From the NCBI GenBank assembly GCA_024403995.1, contig JAKSQT010000003.1, positions 19,629-83,628 of the forward strand: a stretch of DNA of 64,000 bases. Reading direction: 5' to 3'. A program made the position numbers and the translations under genes. Below, piece after piece: positions 35,663 to 45,115 of the stretch. Source of the stretch: Ruminococcus sp. GTDB lineage: Bacteria > Bacillota > Clostridia > Oscillospirales > Ruminococcaceae. Below the pieces are notes generated by a model. The model was not told the origin of the DNA. It did not search any database and saw only the letters and a list, made by a program, of their open reading frames with translations. Position 1 is the stretch's first letter. Each line of letters begins with the position of its first letter.

Positions 35663-36780
35663 CAGTTATGAGTTCTTTTTATGTTGTCAACTGCCTTGAT
35701 CTCGGCTTTTATTGAACTTTTTTTGCAGAAAATGCCACGCAGCAGACGATATCCCCAGCCTATCGGAAGGAGTATCCTGTGCTTATAGAAGAATGGGAAA
35801 CGTCTTTTGTATACATCAAGCGGCGGAAAAATTCTTCTGAAAAAATATACGAACTTGCTGTCTGAATTGAAGCTGTTCATTCTCTGTTCGGCTTTATTGC
35901 TGATCGTTCCGTATACGCCGGAATTGAAATAAAAACCAAGCATTTCTGCTTCATCATCGTTAAGCTCAGGAATTTCATCCGAAGAAAGGAGTTTCAGTGC
36001 AAGAAGTCTTGATTTTTCCTCAAAATCGGCTATTTCAAGCTTTTTACATTCCTCACGGATGTATTCCCAGTCAAGCTTTTCGGAAAATTTGTCAAGAAAA
36101 ACATAGACATCAATAAGTGAACGCAGTCCTGTTCCGCCTGATGAATAGTGTTTGTATTCATGCAGACACATGAAAATATAGAAATCTTCATTCGTAAAGC
36201 AGTATTCAAATGAATTTTCGTTTTTCTGAATGAGTTTTTCCTTGACACTGCTGTAATATTCAGCCCATGAATGACCGTGATAATCGGCTACAAGGGCATA
36301 GTGAATTTCGTAATTATAGCACGGCGGTTTCAGAAATGAGATATCGTGGCTTGATTCCTCGTGCTTTGAATAGCCCCGTTCAAGCATCCATTTGTTTGTG
36401 GAAGATATCCCGTCGGGATCAATGAGTATATCATTGTCACACATCTGACGCATTCCTGTTCTGGGATAATACTCTTTCAGGTAAACACCTTTCAGCGGCA
36501 TATACCATATATGGTTCTCGTCAAAAAAGTTACATATCTTTCTGCGCTCATTGTCAAGGAGAAGTATATTTCTTAGTACAAGATTTTTTTCTTCGTTTAT
36601 CTCTTTATTCTTTATGCCTGCCGATTCGAGTGCATATGCTGTCATTACCGTAAGGCTGTGAAACTTGCTGATTTTGAGCAGATCTTCATAATTCAGACTG
36701 CTTATCAGCTCTGTATCAGGAATTTTATTATGCAGAGCACATAAAACAAGATATAACAGTTGTTTTTCTGAATTGTTCAT
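35662..36780 (-). CDS. Nucleotidyltransferase-fold protein (NTP_transf_5 type)
   Basis: 372 residues. The motif LKGVYLKEYYPRTGMRQMCD followed by NDILI is the signature of the uncharacterised nucleotidyltransferase family PF14907, with the paired Asp of the active site in CDNDILID. GAGGAG precedes the ATG. It is the last gene of the polysaccharide cluster, and family members often occur in such clusters. The transferred group is unknown. Confidence 0.75.
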   Translation of the reverse strand: MNNSEKQLLYLVLCALHNKIPDTELISSLNYEDLLKISKFHSLTVMTAYALESAGIKNKEINEEKNLVLRNILLLDNERRKICNFFDENHIWYMPLKGVYLKEYYPRTGMRQMCDNDILIDPDGISSTNKWMLERGYSKHEESSHDISFLKPPCYNYEIHYALVADYHGHSWAEYYSSVKEKLIQKNENSFEYCFTNEDFYIFMCLHEYKHYSSGGTGLRSLIDVYVFLDKFSEKLDWEYIREECKKLEIADFEEKSRLLALKLLSSDEIPELNDDEAEMLGFYFNSGVYGTISNKAEQRMNSFNSDSKFVYFFRRIFPPLDVYKRRFPFFYKHRILLPIGWGYRLLRGIFCKKSSIKAEIKAVDNIKRTHN

Positions 36781-36803
36781 TTCTCCTCCTCAGCGTATGA
36801 AGA

Positions 36804-37601
36804 TCACTTCTGATATGCTGTAAAAACGTGGTTTGAAACTTGTTTTTCCTTTGGCGGAAGCTTCATATAATCGCCGTAAAGCTCGGTCAGATATTCCTTA
36901 TATCCGACAGGTGCTCTGAACTGTTTATCTTCAAAGTCGAGCATGGTATATGATTTGAATACTTCGCTTCTTACCTGACGCTTTTTCTTTGAAGCGGCGA
37001 TGATATTTCCGCAGTATTTAACTTTTCTGAAATCGTTTTTCTTTACTGTGCTGTCAAGAATACGGCAAAGCTTTTTCCAGCCTATCATATGGCTGACCTT
37101 AAAGCGTATTTTTTTGACAAATTTATTGGTTCTTGGCTTTTCAAGCAGTGAATCGTCCCACATTGCACGGAACAGCCAGAGCTTTTCACGGATAATGCTT
37201 TTTCCGACTGAACTGTCCGGCAGACCGTCTATCGGGAAGATATCAACATAAACTCCGAAGTCTTTGATAGGTTTGCGTCCGATATCTTCGATCAATGTTG
37301 TTGATGTGTCAACGACCTTGCCGAAAAGGTAATAATAATCGTCGCAAAGATCATGTGTGAGGAGCTTGTATCTTTTATTTGAGGCGTTGAATTTCTTTTT
37401 GAATATCTCATAGTCCTTTCTCGGCATGAGAATATCTATATCATCGTCCCATGGGATAAATCCCTTATGTCTTACAGCGCCGAGAAGTGTGCCGGAATCA
37501 AGAAAATATTCAATTCCGTTTTCGGAGCAGTATTTATCAATTTCGACAAGAATCTCAAGTTCGATTCTTTTCAGATCATCAAGATTAAGCGAATTACTCA
37601 T
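36804..37601 (-). CDS. LicD family phosphotransferase (copy 2)
   Basis: 265 residues with the LicD signature DSGTLLGAVRHKGFIPWDDD continuing DIDILMPRKDY; the aspartates are the metal ligands. LicD enzymes move phosphocholine or a related head group from a CDP carrier to a glycan or teichoic acid. No choline kinase gene is seen here, so the head group may be something else. A second LicD (46212-47015) lies in the same cluster. The SD is AGAGGTG. Confidence 0.9.
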   Translation of the reverse strand: MSNSLNLDDLKRIELEILVEIDKYCSENGIEYFLDSGTLLGAVRHKGFIPWDDDIDILMPRKDYEIFKKKFNASNKRYKLLTHDLCDDYYYLFGKVVDTSTTLIEDIGRKPIKDFGVYVDIFPIDGLPDSSVGKSIIREKLWLFRAMWDDSLLEKPRTNKFVKKIRFKVSHMIGWKKLCRILDSTVKKNDFRKVKYCGNIIAASKKKRQVRSEVFKSYTMLDFEDKQFRAPVGYKEYLTELYGDYMKLPPKEKQVSNHVFTAYQK

Positions 37602-37613
37602 AAAACACCTCTG

Positions 37614-38768
37614 TTAAGCAAATAATTCCGGATCGATCATATACGGGCAGGTCATATGGTTGTTCTTGATAACGAAGAATATGAACCACGTAGCCAGTAC
37701 AAACAATATAACAAGGGTATACCAGATCAATCGGGAGCTTTTTTTATAGCAGTTCTGTACGCTTGCGAGTGCAAATGCCTGAAATGGGATAAAATAGTAG
37801 CATACTCTTGAAATGTAGACAGAAATAAGAGAACCAAAAGAGCATACAAACATTACGACGGAAACCATCATGAAAAAGTTCGGTTCTATTTTTTTGTGGT
37901 ATAAGACCTGAGTATGGACAACATAGGCACAGATCAAAACTGTATATACAAAAACCGAAACAACGGAAAGATAACTTGAACCAAATCGTCCGTCACTGAG
38001 ATAGTTCAGTGCAGCAGCTTTCAGCACACCAAGGCTTACGGCAATTCTTACCACTTTGTCGAGAAGGACGACTGCTGCCATAAGTGCGACAAGAAAGAGT
38101 GCAATTCGTCTGATATCCTTGAATTTCAAGCCGTTATTTGTCTTTTTCAGCATCAGATACATCGGCAGGAATGCAAATCCTATCACGGCAGAGCTGTGGA
38201 GGAAGAATGCGATGAGCATGAAGAAAAAGTATTTCAGCGTCTGTTTGTCCATCAGGAATGTAGTAGCATAGAAAACGACTGCGACAGCCATTGACTGTCT
38301 GAGGATATTAAGTGATACATTGTAGTACATCAGGTAATACAGTGTCATTCCGAGCCATACCGGAACATCGAACTGCTTTTTCAGACGCTTGAAACCGAGA
38401 TAGGTAAATCCTACCGTTATTGCCTGAAAGACGAAAAGGGCAGCATGATAATTCGGGGTCAGTCTTGTTGTAATGAAAAGTATCATTGCATAAAGAGGTT
38501 CTGAAGTAAATGAAAGTTCAAAACGGTGTGCAAAGACTGAAAATGTCTTGCATCCGAGAGCCTGAGAGTAGTGAGGAATCGCATAATACTTTACATCTGT
38601 TCCGATTTCGGGTGAACGAATTGCAGCCAGCACTATCGGAAACATCAGCGAAAAGAATACTATCACCTTTTTGACAATGGGATTTTTTATTCTTTCAGCC
38701 ACATACAGCAAAAAAGCTGACATCATAAATATTACTAAATAAGGAAGTGATAATAAATATACTTTCAT
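37614..38768 (-). CDS. Polysaccharide polymerase, EpsG/Wzy type
   Basis: 384-residue membrane protein with about ten hydrophobic helices. The early loop AAIRSPEIGTDVKYYAIPHY carries the R-x-x-x-x-G-T-D pattern of EpsG family polymerases. It probably joins repeat units on the outer face of the membrane. It lies directly after the flippase gene, as expected for a Wzy-dependent pathway. Confidence 0.85.
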   Translation of the reverse strand: MKVYLLSLPYLVIFMMSAFLLYVAERIKNPIVKKVIVFFSLMFPIVLAAIRSPEIGTDVKYYAIPHYSQALGCKTFSVFAHRFELSFTSEPLYAMILFITTRLTPNYHAALFVFQAITVGFTYLGFKRLKKQFDVPVWLGMTLYYLMYYNVSLNILRQSMAVAVVFYATTFLMDKQTLKYFFFMLIAFFLHSSAVIGFAFLPMYLMLKKTNNGLKFKDIRRIALFLVALMAAVVLLDKVVRIAVSLGVLKAAALNYLSDGRFGSSYLSVVSVFVYTVLICAYVVHTQVLYHKKIEPNFFMMVSVVMFVCSFGSLISVYISRVCYYFIPFQAFALASVQNCYKKSSRLIWYTLVILFVLATWFIFFVIKNNHMTCPYMIDPELFA

Positions 38769-38792
38769 ATTTTAAATCCTTTTAAATTGAGA

Positions 38793-40025
38793 TCAGCTTT
38801 TTGCTTTGAACTCACTTCGGAATTTCCAGCAGTAAAGGCTTCGTGTTACGAGCATGAAAAGTTCTGTTCCGCCTCTTAAAAGAGCAAGATTTATCAGAGT
38901 GAACTGATTGAAAACTGCCAGCAGAAGCAGTCCGACAACCTGTAAAACAGCGGTAGCAATAGTGGTTATCGTAACCTCTTTTGTCTTTTCCAGTGCGCCG
39001 AGTGCGGGCCAGCCGTATATCATTGCAGGGAAACTTACTATCAGCAGAGGAATGAACCATCTGAGAAGATTTGCAACAACAATATATTTCTTGCCGCCGA
39101 TGAGGAGGAGAATAGTATCAGCGCCGAAGTATATTATACCGCAGCCGATAAATATCAGAGGCATGAATATTTTCATGATTCTGAATGTATATCTTATGTC
39201 CTTTTCTCTTATCATATGCGGATAGATGCCGTTTATAACAGGTGAATAGAGTGCCTGTACCGCATTGACGAGCTGCATTACAAGTCCCCATTTTCCGACA
39301 TCTGCTTCAGAGAGGAAGATACCGACGAGAAGTGTATTGAGCGCACCGAAAGCGGTTGTTGCCATGTTTGAGATGAAGTATACAAATGACTCCTTCAGCA
39401 TGGAAAGCACATCAGCGAGAGCACTGACCTTAACAGGTATCTTCATTTTGAAGATAGATATCCATACCCAGATAATAGCGGCAAGGTTGCCGATTATTTC
39501 GAGAATCGGAATGAGCATGATGTCGCTGTCATCTTTGATAAGAACAAATGTCAGCGCAGTTGTGATCGAACGAGTGATAAGAAAACGAATTGTAATTATG
39601 TGCATTTTTTCCAATCCACGGAACAGGAAGTCAACGAGAAATGCTGTAAGTACTATCGAAATGAAGTAGAGGAAAGTGAAAAGAGCGTGTTTTCTGAGTA
39701 TTTTGATACAGCACGTCATTACAATGAGAACGACAAAGGCGGCAAGTGAAAGAATGAGCTTGCCCATAATTGCATTGCCGGTGATTATGCCGATCTTCTG
39801 CTTATCGTCGCCGCATTTAACGATGTCCTTGGTAGCTGAAAGAATGAAGCCGAAGTCGATGATAAGCTGCATATAGGTCATTACAGCCTTGACATAGCTT
39901 ATAACTCCGTAGGTATCAACTGCCAGAACTCTTGTGAGATACGGCAGAGTTGCAAGCGGAAAGATAAGCTTTGCGATATTCATTATATAAAGCATAGCGG
40001 TATTTTTCGCTACGTTTTTTGCCAT
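38793..40025 (-). CDS. Wzx-type oligosaccharide flippase
   Basis: 410-residue polytopic protein of the polysaccharide transporter group (MATE/MVF-like). The N-terminal PLATLPYLTRVLAVDTYGVI is a common start of this family, and about twelve hydrophobic helices follow. It probably flips the lipid-linked repeat unit. GGAGG precedes the ATG. Confidence 0.9.
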   Translation of the reverse strand: MAKNVAKNTAMLYIMNIAKLIFPLATLPYLTRVLAVDTYGVISYVKAVMTYMQLIIDFGFILSATKDIVKCGDDKQKIGIITGNAIMGKLILSLAAFVVLIVMTCCIKILRKHALFTFLYFISIVLTAFLVDFLFRGLEKMHIITIRFLITRSITTALTFVLIKDDSDIMLIPILEIIGNLAAIIWVWISIFKMKIPVKVSALADVLSMLKESFVYFISNMATTAFGALNTLLVGIFLSEADVGKWGLVMQLVNAVQALYSPVINGIYPHMIREKDIRYTFRIMKIFMPLIFIGCGIIYFGADTILLLIGGKKYIVVANLLRWFIPLLIVSFPAMIYGWPALGALEKTKEVTITTIATAVLQVVGLLLLAVFNQFTLINLALLRGGTELFMLVTRSLYCWKFRSEFKAKS

Positions 40026-40045
40026 TATTTTTTACCTCCTTAACT

Positions 40046-41017
40046 TTATCTGTGAATTTTTTTGAGCAGTCTGTTTCCACGCTCAAATCCGAAAACCGAC
40101 CAGCATGATCTTGCGATCAGATATTTCGGCTTGTTTGAGCAGTGGGAAAGGATATTTTTGTTTTGTCTGATGAAATTCAGGCAGTCTTTCTTTTCGTCGG
40201 GATTTTTAAGTCCGTCTGCAAGAATGATAATATTTGCGAATTTGTCAGCAAAATATCTTCTCATAAGCTTTTTATTTGAAAAAGCCTCTGAGAAGTCAAA
40301 TGTCTTTTTGAAAACTTTAAGCTGACCGATGACTGATCTGTATGATGGTGCATTAACGATAGAGCCTTCTCTGAATGCTCTGTATTTTACCACGGTACAG
40401 TCTGAAAGCACATATTTTTTAATATGAGGCAGTATCCTGAAAAAGTATTCACAGTCCTCTGCGCCGATAATATCCGAATCAAATAAAAGATCATTATTTT
40501 TTATGAAGTCAGAGCGATAGACGCTCTGCCATGCTCTCCACGGAATAAGAATATTATTTTCGGCATATTTCTCGCAAAGATCAAAAAGAGAATGAGCAGC
40601 GGCAAATTCAAAGAATGTCTTGTTGTCAAAATAGACAGTTTCGCTGCCTTCGCACCAGTGAAGAACATTTCCGATGAGAATGTCTGCATCTGTATTTTTT
40701 GAAAGCTCCGAATCAAGACGTTCAAGAATGCCGTCATATAACACATCATCGCCGTCAAGAAAGATGATATAGTCTCCCTTGGCGGCTTCAATGCCTGAAT
40801 TACGGGCAGCCGACAAGCCGCCGTTTTTCTTGTGGATAACGGATATATGTCTGTCATCTTCCGCATATTTATCGCAGATAGCTCCGCAGCCGTCAGGAGA
40901 GCCGTCATCGACGAGAATAAGCTCATAATCGTCGAATGACTGCTTCTGAACGCTTTCGATACATTCGGGAAGATATTTTTCTATTTTATAGATCGGGACA
41001 ATAATCGAAAACATCAT
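40046..41017 (-). CDS. Family 2 glycosyltransferase
   Basis: 323-residue GT-A enzyme. Motifs: SIIVPIYKIEKYLPECIESV, the nucleotide-binding ELILVDDGSPDG, GLSAARNSGIEAAKGDYI and the metal-binding FLDGDD. It adds one sugar to the repeat unit; donor and acceptor are unknown. It overlaps the preceding GT4 gene by 4 bp (ATGA). Confidence 0.92.
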   Translation of the reverse strand: MMFSIIVPIYKIEKYLPECIESVQKQSFDDYELILVDDGSPDGCGAICDKYAEDDRHISVIHKKNGGLSAARNSGIEAAKGDYIIFLDGDDVLYDGILERLDSELSKNTDADILIGNVLHWCEGSETVYFDNKTFFEFAAAHSLFDLCEKYAENNILIPWRAWQSVYRSDFIKNNDLLFDSDIIGAEDCEYFFRILPHIKKYVLSDCTVVKYRAFREGSIVNAPSYRSVIGQLKVFKKTFDFSEAFSNKKLMRRYFADKFANIIILADGLKNPDEKKDCLNFIRQNKNILSHCSNKPKYLIARSCWSVFGFERGNRLLKKIHR

Positions 41018-42108
41018 TTTGATTTTTCCTCATAAAGGGCTTCGTATTTTTCTCTCAGAATAGAATTCTGCTTGTCAATGTCATAATTATCCTTTTTGAT
41101 ACTCCTGATATTGGCACTTCTGTCAGCCTTGCTGATCTCAAGTATCTTATCAGCCCAGAGTGAAGCTGAATCTATCGGGATATATTTGCAAAGGTCGGTT
41201 ATTTCAGCCTCTCTTGTAATCTCGTCGGACATAAGGCATGGAATGCCTGATATCTGTGCTTCGATTCCGACAACAGGGAGACCTTCAAAGAGTGACGGCA
41301 GGATGAAAACGTCTGCTGCCGAATAAAATTCGTTGACCTTGTCGTTTGCGCCGAAAAAGTTGATATATTTTGTAACGCCTTTTTCCTCGGCATATTTTTT
41401 TGTTTCTTCTTCAAGGATACCGTTTCCGAACCACCAGAACTCGAAATTCTTGGTTTTTTCAGCCAGAGCGCTTATGATATCAACGATGAACATCGGATTT
41501 TTCTGTTTTGTAAATCTTCCGACAGTAGTAACGATAAGCTTATCATTGGCGGAATATTCGTTTCTGAGGCGGTCTCTTGCTTCCTGATCGAAAGAATATC
41601 TTTTAAGGTCAACGGCATTGTTTATAACGGTATATTTTCTTTTGCCGTAAAGATAGTCACCTGCAAGTTTTGAACAGGCGAAATATGAGTTTGCATTTGC
41701 AAGGCTGATAGCGATGAAGAACTTGTTGCGTATCTCTTTCAGCTTTGTATCGCCTGATTTTGTTGCGTGTGCATGGAGAATGCGTACAGGAACACCGTAA
41801 TGCTTTGCGAGTTTGAGTATGACAGAGCCGCTGTTCAGAACATGGCTGTGAACGATATCATATTTTTCCTTTTTGAAAAGGTCGTTGATATACTTCACAG
41901 TTGCGAAAATATTCTTGCTGTATGGCGGCATCAGGAAGATATTGCTGCCATTTGCCTTAATTTCGTCATAATACGGTGAACCGATATCATTAACAACAAG
42001 GAAATCTATCCGGATATCCTTGCCGACGAGTTTTCTGTAATAATTCATTGCATAGCTGGTAACGCCGTTAGCCAGACGCATATTTTTTACAACATACAGT
42101 ATTTTCAT
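41014..42108 (-). CDS. Family 4 glycosyltransferase
   Basis: 364-residue GT-B enzyme. The donor-site motif is SLFEGLPVVGIEAQISGIPC, with the conserved Glu pair at EGLP...GIEAQ, and the phosphate region VTTVGRFTKQKNP. It resembles EpsF/CapM types. Sugar specificity is not readable. It overlaps both neighbours by 4 bp. Confidence 0.9.
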   Translation of the reverse strand: MKILYVVKNMRLANGVTSYAMNYYRKLVGKDIRIDFLVVNDIGSPYYDEIKANGSNIFLMPPYSKNIFATVKYINDLFKKEKYDIVHSHVLNSGSVILKLAKHYGVPVRILHAHATKSGDTKLKEIRNKFFIAISLANANSYFACSKLAGDYLYGKRKYTVINNAVDLKRYSFDQEARDRLRNEYSANDKLIVTTVGRFTKQKNPMFIVDIISALAEKTKNFEFWWFGNGILEEETKKYAEEKGVTKYINFFGANDKVNEFYSAADVFILPSLFEGLPVVGIEAQISGIPCLMSDEITREAEITDLCKYIPIDSASLWADKILEISKADRSANIRSIKKDNYDIDKQNSILREKYEALYEEKSK

Positions 42109-43427
42109 CTGGACTCCTTCTGGCAGTTGAAGTTTTCAACAACTTCTGTTATAGCTATCGTGTCATTCGGGGTGAACTTGCTGATAAACTCTGAATTATC
42201 GATAAGTTCGAGAAAATCGAGTATTTCATAGCGCAGGCCTTCACCCTGATATTCATAGAAGAATTTGCGTGTTTCCTTCAGGTCTTCGTTTCTTATCTCG
42301 AAATATTCGGTTTTCCACCATGGTGCAGGCACATAGATATAGCCTTTGCTGCCGGTGATAACGAGTGTACTTTCGGATTTATAGCCTTTGCTGACCTTGA
42401 AAGAGCCTATGCATGAGTCATACTGCATGATGCCTCTTGTAAATGAGCCGACTTCGTCATTATCGGCATTGAAAATGTGGAGCTGTTTCATATCAGTACC
42501 GAGAATTTTGACTATCGGCATCATTGCAAGACCGCCCCATTCATAGAAGCAGTTCTCATATTTATTGCTGAGGTCATATTTTTTCGGATTCTGGCTGCAT
42601 GATACTTCAACGTCCTTGACATCGCCGATGATGCCGCTTTCAACAAGAAGGAGAAGATGCTGGAATGCAGGGAAATAAAGTGTTTTGATAGCCTCCATGA
42701 GGACGAGCTTTTTTTCGGCTGCAAGAGCGAAAGCATTTTCGGCTTCTTCTTTTTTCAGGAACATCGGGGAAGTGCAGATGACATGGCAGCCTGCACTGAG
42801 AGCTTTCATGATAAGCTCATAGCGTTTGTCTATGAGTGAGTCGATATAAACAGCCTCGTTGTCTTTGAAAGAGTCTTCGAGGGTGTTATATCTTGTAAGA
42901 TCAGGAATATCGCTGAACCACTGGTCGGTTTCAGTGCTTTCGTCGAAAACGCCGTTGATCTTTACGCTTGTGACATTATCGGCTTCGTGGTAGAATTTCT
43001 TTGAATTTGTACCGCAGCCGACAATAGCCATATTTACGAATTTATGCTGGCTTGTTCTCAGTTCGGTGCTGCTTACGCCCTGAGTTCTTGAAAGATAGAC
43101 AACATCGCAGTATTTCTTGATATAGTCGAATTTCCCTTCCCAGTCAGAACCTACTGTAAAGATATCCACGTTATATTTCTGGATATCTGAAATTTTCTGA
43201 CCTTCATATTCTTCGACAATGACCTGATCGGCAATGCCCGTATCAAGTACAGCCTGAATTCTTTCAGCAAGAGTCTGCTTTACGTTTAGCTTTCCACGGC
43301 TTTTGTCAAATGCATCCGAGGTGACACCTACTATAAGATAATCACCCAATTCCTTAGCTCTCTCCAGAAGGCGGATATGACCGTAATGCAGGAGGTCATA
43401 TGTGCCGTATGTGATAACTTTCTTCAT
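42105..43427 (-). CDS. Fusion of a TagD-like cytidylyltransferase with a Gfo/Idh oxidoreductase
   Basis: 440 residues with two domains. Residues 1-130 are a TagD-like cytidylyltransferase: the HxGH motif is in TYDLLHYGHIRLLERA, and the end motif is the SSTE in RTQGVSSTELRTS. Residues about 133-440 look like a Gfo/Idh/MocA oxidoreductase (NMAIVGCGTNSKKFY, with the G-x-G-x-x-x nucleotide loop). The catalytic Lys usual for this family is probably in the VICTSPMFLKKEEAE stretch. The likely output is a CDP-activated polyol phosphate or related alcohol. Which substrate is bound cannot be told. It overlaps the next gene by 4 bp. Confidence 0.82.
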   Translation of the reverse strand: MKKVITYGTYDLLHYGHIRLLERAKELGDYLIVGVTSDAFDKSRGKLNVKQTLAERIQAVLDTGIADQVIVEEYEGQKISDIQKYNVDIFTVGSDWEGKFDYIKKYCDVVYLSRTQGVSSTELRTSQHKFVNMAIVGCGTNSKKFYHEADNVTSVKINGVFDESTETDQWFSDIPDLTRYNTLEDSFKDNEAVYIDSLIDKRYELIMKALSAGCHVICTSPMFLKKEEAENAFALAAEKKLVLMEAIKTLYFPAFQHLLLLVESGIIGDVKDVEVSCSQNPKKYDLSNKYENCFYEWGGLAMMPIVKILGTDMKQLHIFNADNDEVGSFTRGIMQYDSCIGSFKVSKGYKSESTLVITGSKGYIYVPAPWWKTEYFEIRNEDLKETRKFFYEYQGEGLRYEILDFLELIDNSEFISKFTPNDTIAITEVVENFNCQKESR

Positions 43428-43442
43428 TTTTCCTCCATCTGA

Positions 43443-44561
43443 TCATCTAAGATAGAAATTCTTTATTTTTTCAGGGGTATCTATTCCGAAAAGCTGTGGT
43501 ATTGCAGTTTCATTGATATCTTTTCCGAAGCTTCCGTCACTGAGAAAGTATTCTTTTCCTGTCATTCTGTAGTACCAGTCAAGAATTTTATCTATTGTTG
43601 GTGTTTCAAGCTTGACCATAAGTGCAAGAGCTTTAATTATGCACACGCCGAAAGGAATATCCTCGGTATAGAATCTTGATGAAAAGTCAGGCAAAAATCC
43701 TTTATCAGTTTTTATCATTGGGAGAGTGAGCGGATAGAATGACGGAATTGAATGGAATTTCTTGGTAAGAGCTTCTGGAGTTGGCGATTCATAGTATTCC
43801 TGTATCGTCTGTACACCTGAAAGGTCAATAGGAAGTCTGTTGCATATTTCACGCATTTCATTGCTGAAGCTGCAAATAACATCGGAACATTCGTCATCCC
43901 ATGACTGATAGTAATATATCTGTGCTTCAAAGGATTTATCAGGTGTATAGTCTTTCAGGTAAACATATGAGCCGCTTGTATGGAGAAGCGGATTACCCGG
44001 AAGGAGAGTAGCTGACATATAGTTATCAAGAACATCGACCTTCATAAGCAGCATATCTTCAAGCATTGATGCAACACGCTGACTGTTGCTGCGTGGAATT
44101 GATGAAACAAGGATATTATGCTTTTTGGACATGAGACCAGCGTGCTTTCCTCTTTCCTTTGTTCTTGCAACATACGGTACTTTCTGGAGAGCGAAAACTG
44201 TAACTCCTTTTTCGATGAGTTCACTGCAGAAAAATTCAGCGCCGCCGTATCCGGGAAAGAAGCCAAGAAAAGCATCTGATTTTATATAAGGTGTCATTTT
44301 TTTGATAATATCCTGACGCAGAAAAGCGGGAAGTGTGCATAAAATAACATCAGCACCGCTTATTGCTGTTTCTATATTGTCAGTAGCTTTAAATTCGCCG
44401 GAAGTATAAGTGATCTCTTTCTCGTCATCGGTTACCTGTATAGTTTTTCCGAACTGTTCCGGATGTGAAGCAAAAATAGTAACATCATACTTTTTGTATC
44501 TTGAGATCTCTCCCACAAGGCACATACCAATATTTCCGCCGCCTAATATAGTAATATTCAT
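43443..44561 (-). CDS. Octopine/nopaline-type opine dehydrogenase-like protein
   Basis: 372 residues. The N-terminal Rossmann motif ILGGGNIGMCLVGEIS is followed by a C-terminal all-helical domain of the NAD/NADP octopine/nopaline dehydrogenase family (TLLPGNPLLHTSGSYVYLKD carries the conserved N-P-x-x-H). Enzymes of this family couple an amine to a 2-oxo acid by reductive condensation. I chose the ATG at 44561 behind AGGAGG; a much longer frame to 44765 overlaps the acetyltransferase gene. It sits among sugar-modifying genes, so it may make a carboxyalkyl-amine substituent. Substrate is inference only. Confidence 0.8.
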   Translation of the reverse strand: MNITILGGGNIGMCLVGEISRYKKYDVTIFASHPEQFGKTIQVTDDEKEITYTSGEFKATDNIETAISGADVILCTLPAFLRQDIIKKMTPYIKSDAFLGFFPGYGGAEFFCSELIEKGVTVFALQKVPYVARTKERGKHAGLMSKKHNILVSSIPRSNSQRVASMLEDMLLMKVDVLDNYMSATLLPGNPLLHTSGSYVYLKDYTPDKSFEAQIYYYQSWDDECSDVICSFSNEMREICNRLPIDLSGVQTIQEYYESPTPEALTKKFHSIPSFYPLTLPMIKTDKGFLPDFSSRFYTEDIPFGVCIIKALALMVKLETPTIDKILDWYYRMTGKEYFLSDGSFGKDINETAIPQLFGIDTPEKIKNFYLR

Positions 44562-44626
44562 AATAACCTCCTGAATAAAAGAAATAGTATAGCAATACCG
44601 CAGGAAAAACGGTATTGCTCTGCATA

Positions 44627-45115
44627 TTATAATTCCTTGATTTTCTTTGCAGGAACGCCTGCATAAAGACAATTCGGTTCGCAGTCGGAAGTAACGACTG
44701 AACCGGCGGCAACAACGCATCCGTCTCCTATGGTAACACCGGGGAGTATAAGGGCATTGGCGCATATCCAGCAGCCGTTTCCGATATTGATATCAAGATA
44801 TTCATGTTCACCGGCACGTTTTTCGCTTCCGCCTATTTTATGGGAAATGCATACCATAGTAACATTCATGGCAAGACAGGTGTTTTCGCCAATGGTGATC
44901 TTTCCTGTGGCAGGACCTGTATGGAACTGACATCCTCTGTTTACAAAGCAATTGTCTTTAAGTTCGATATTGCGGATCTTGTCAAAGAAACATTTGCTGC
45001 GGACCCTGACGCCTGAACCGGCTTTCAGACCGAATTTTCTGAGAATTTTTGCACGGTTATTTTCCGTAAGGAACTTGTCAATAAAACCAATGATATATTT
45101 TTTGAATTTTTTCAT
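44627..45115 (-). CDS. Hexapeptide-repeat O-acetyltransferase
   Basis: 162 residues with left-handed beta-helix repeats ([53 protein letters not shown]) and the terminal [11 protein letters not shown] of the maltose/galactoside acetyltransferase family. It probably acetylates the polysaccharide or a precursor. Its start overlaps the aminotransferase stop by 4 bp. Confidence 0.9.
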   Translation of the reverse strand: MKKFKKYIIGFIDKFLTENNRAKILRKFGLKAGSGVRVRSKCFFDKIRNIELKDNCFVNRGCQFHTGPATGKITIGENTCLAMNVTMVCISHKIGGSEKRAGEHEYLDINIGNGCWICANALILPGVTIGDGCVVAAGSVVTSDCEPNCLYAGVPAKKIKEL

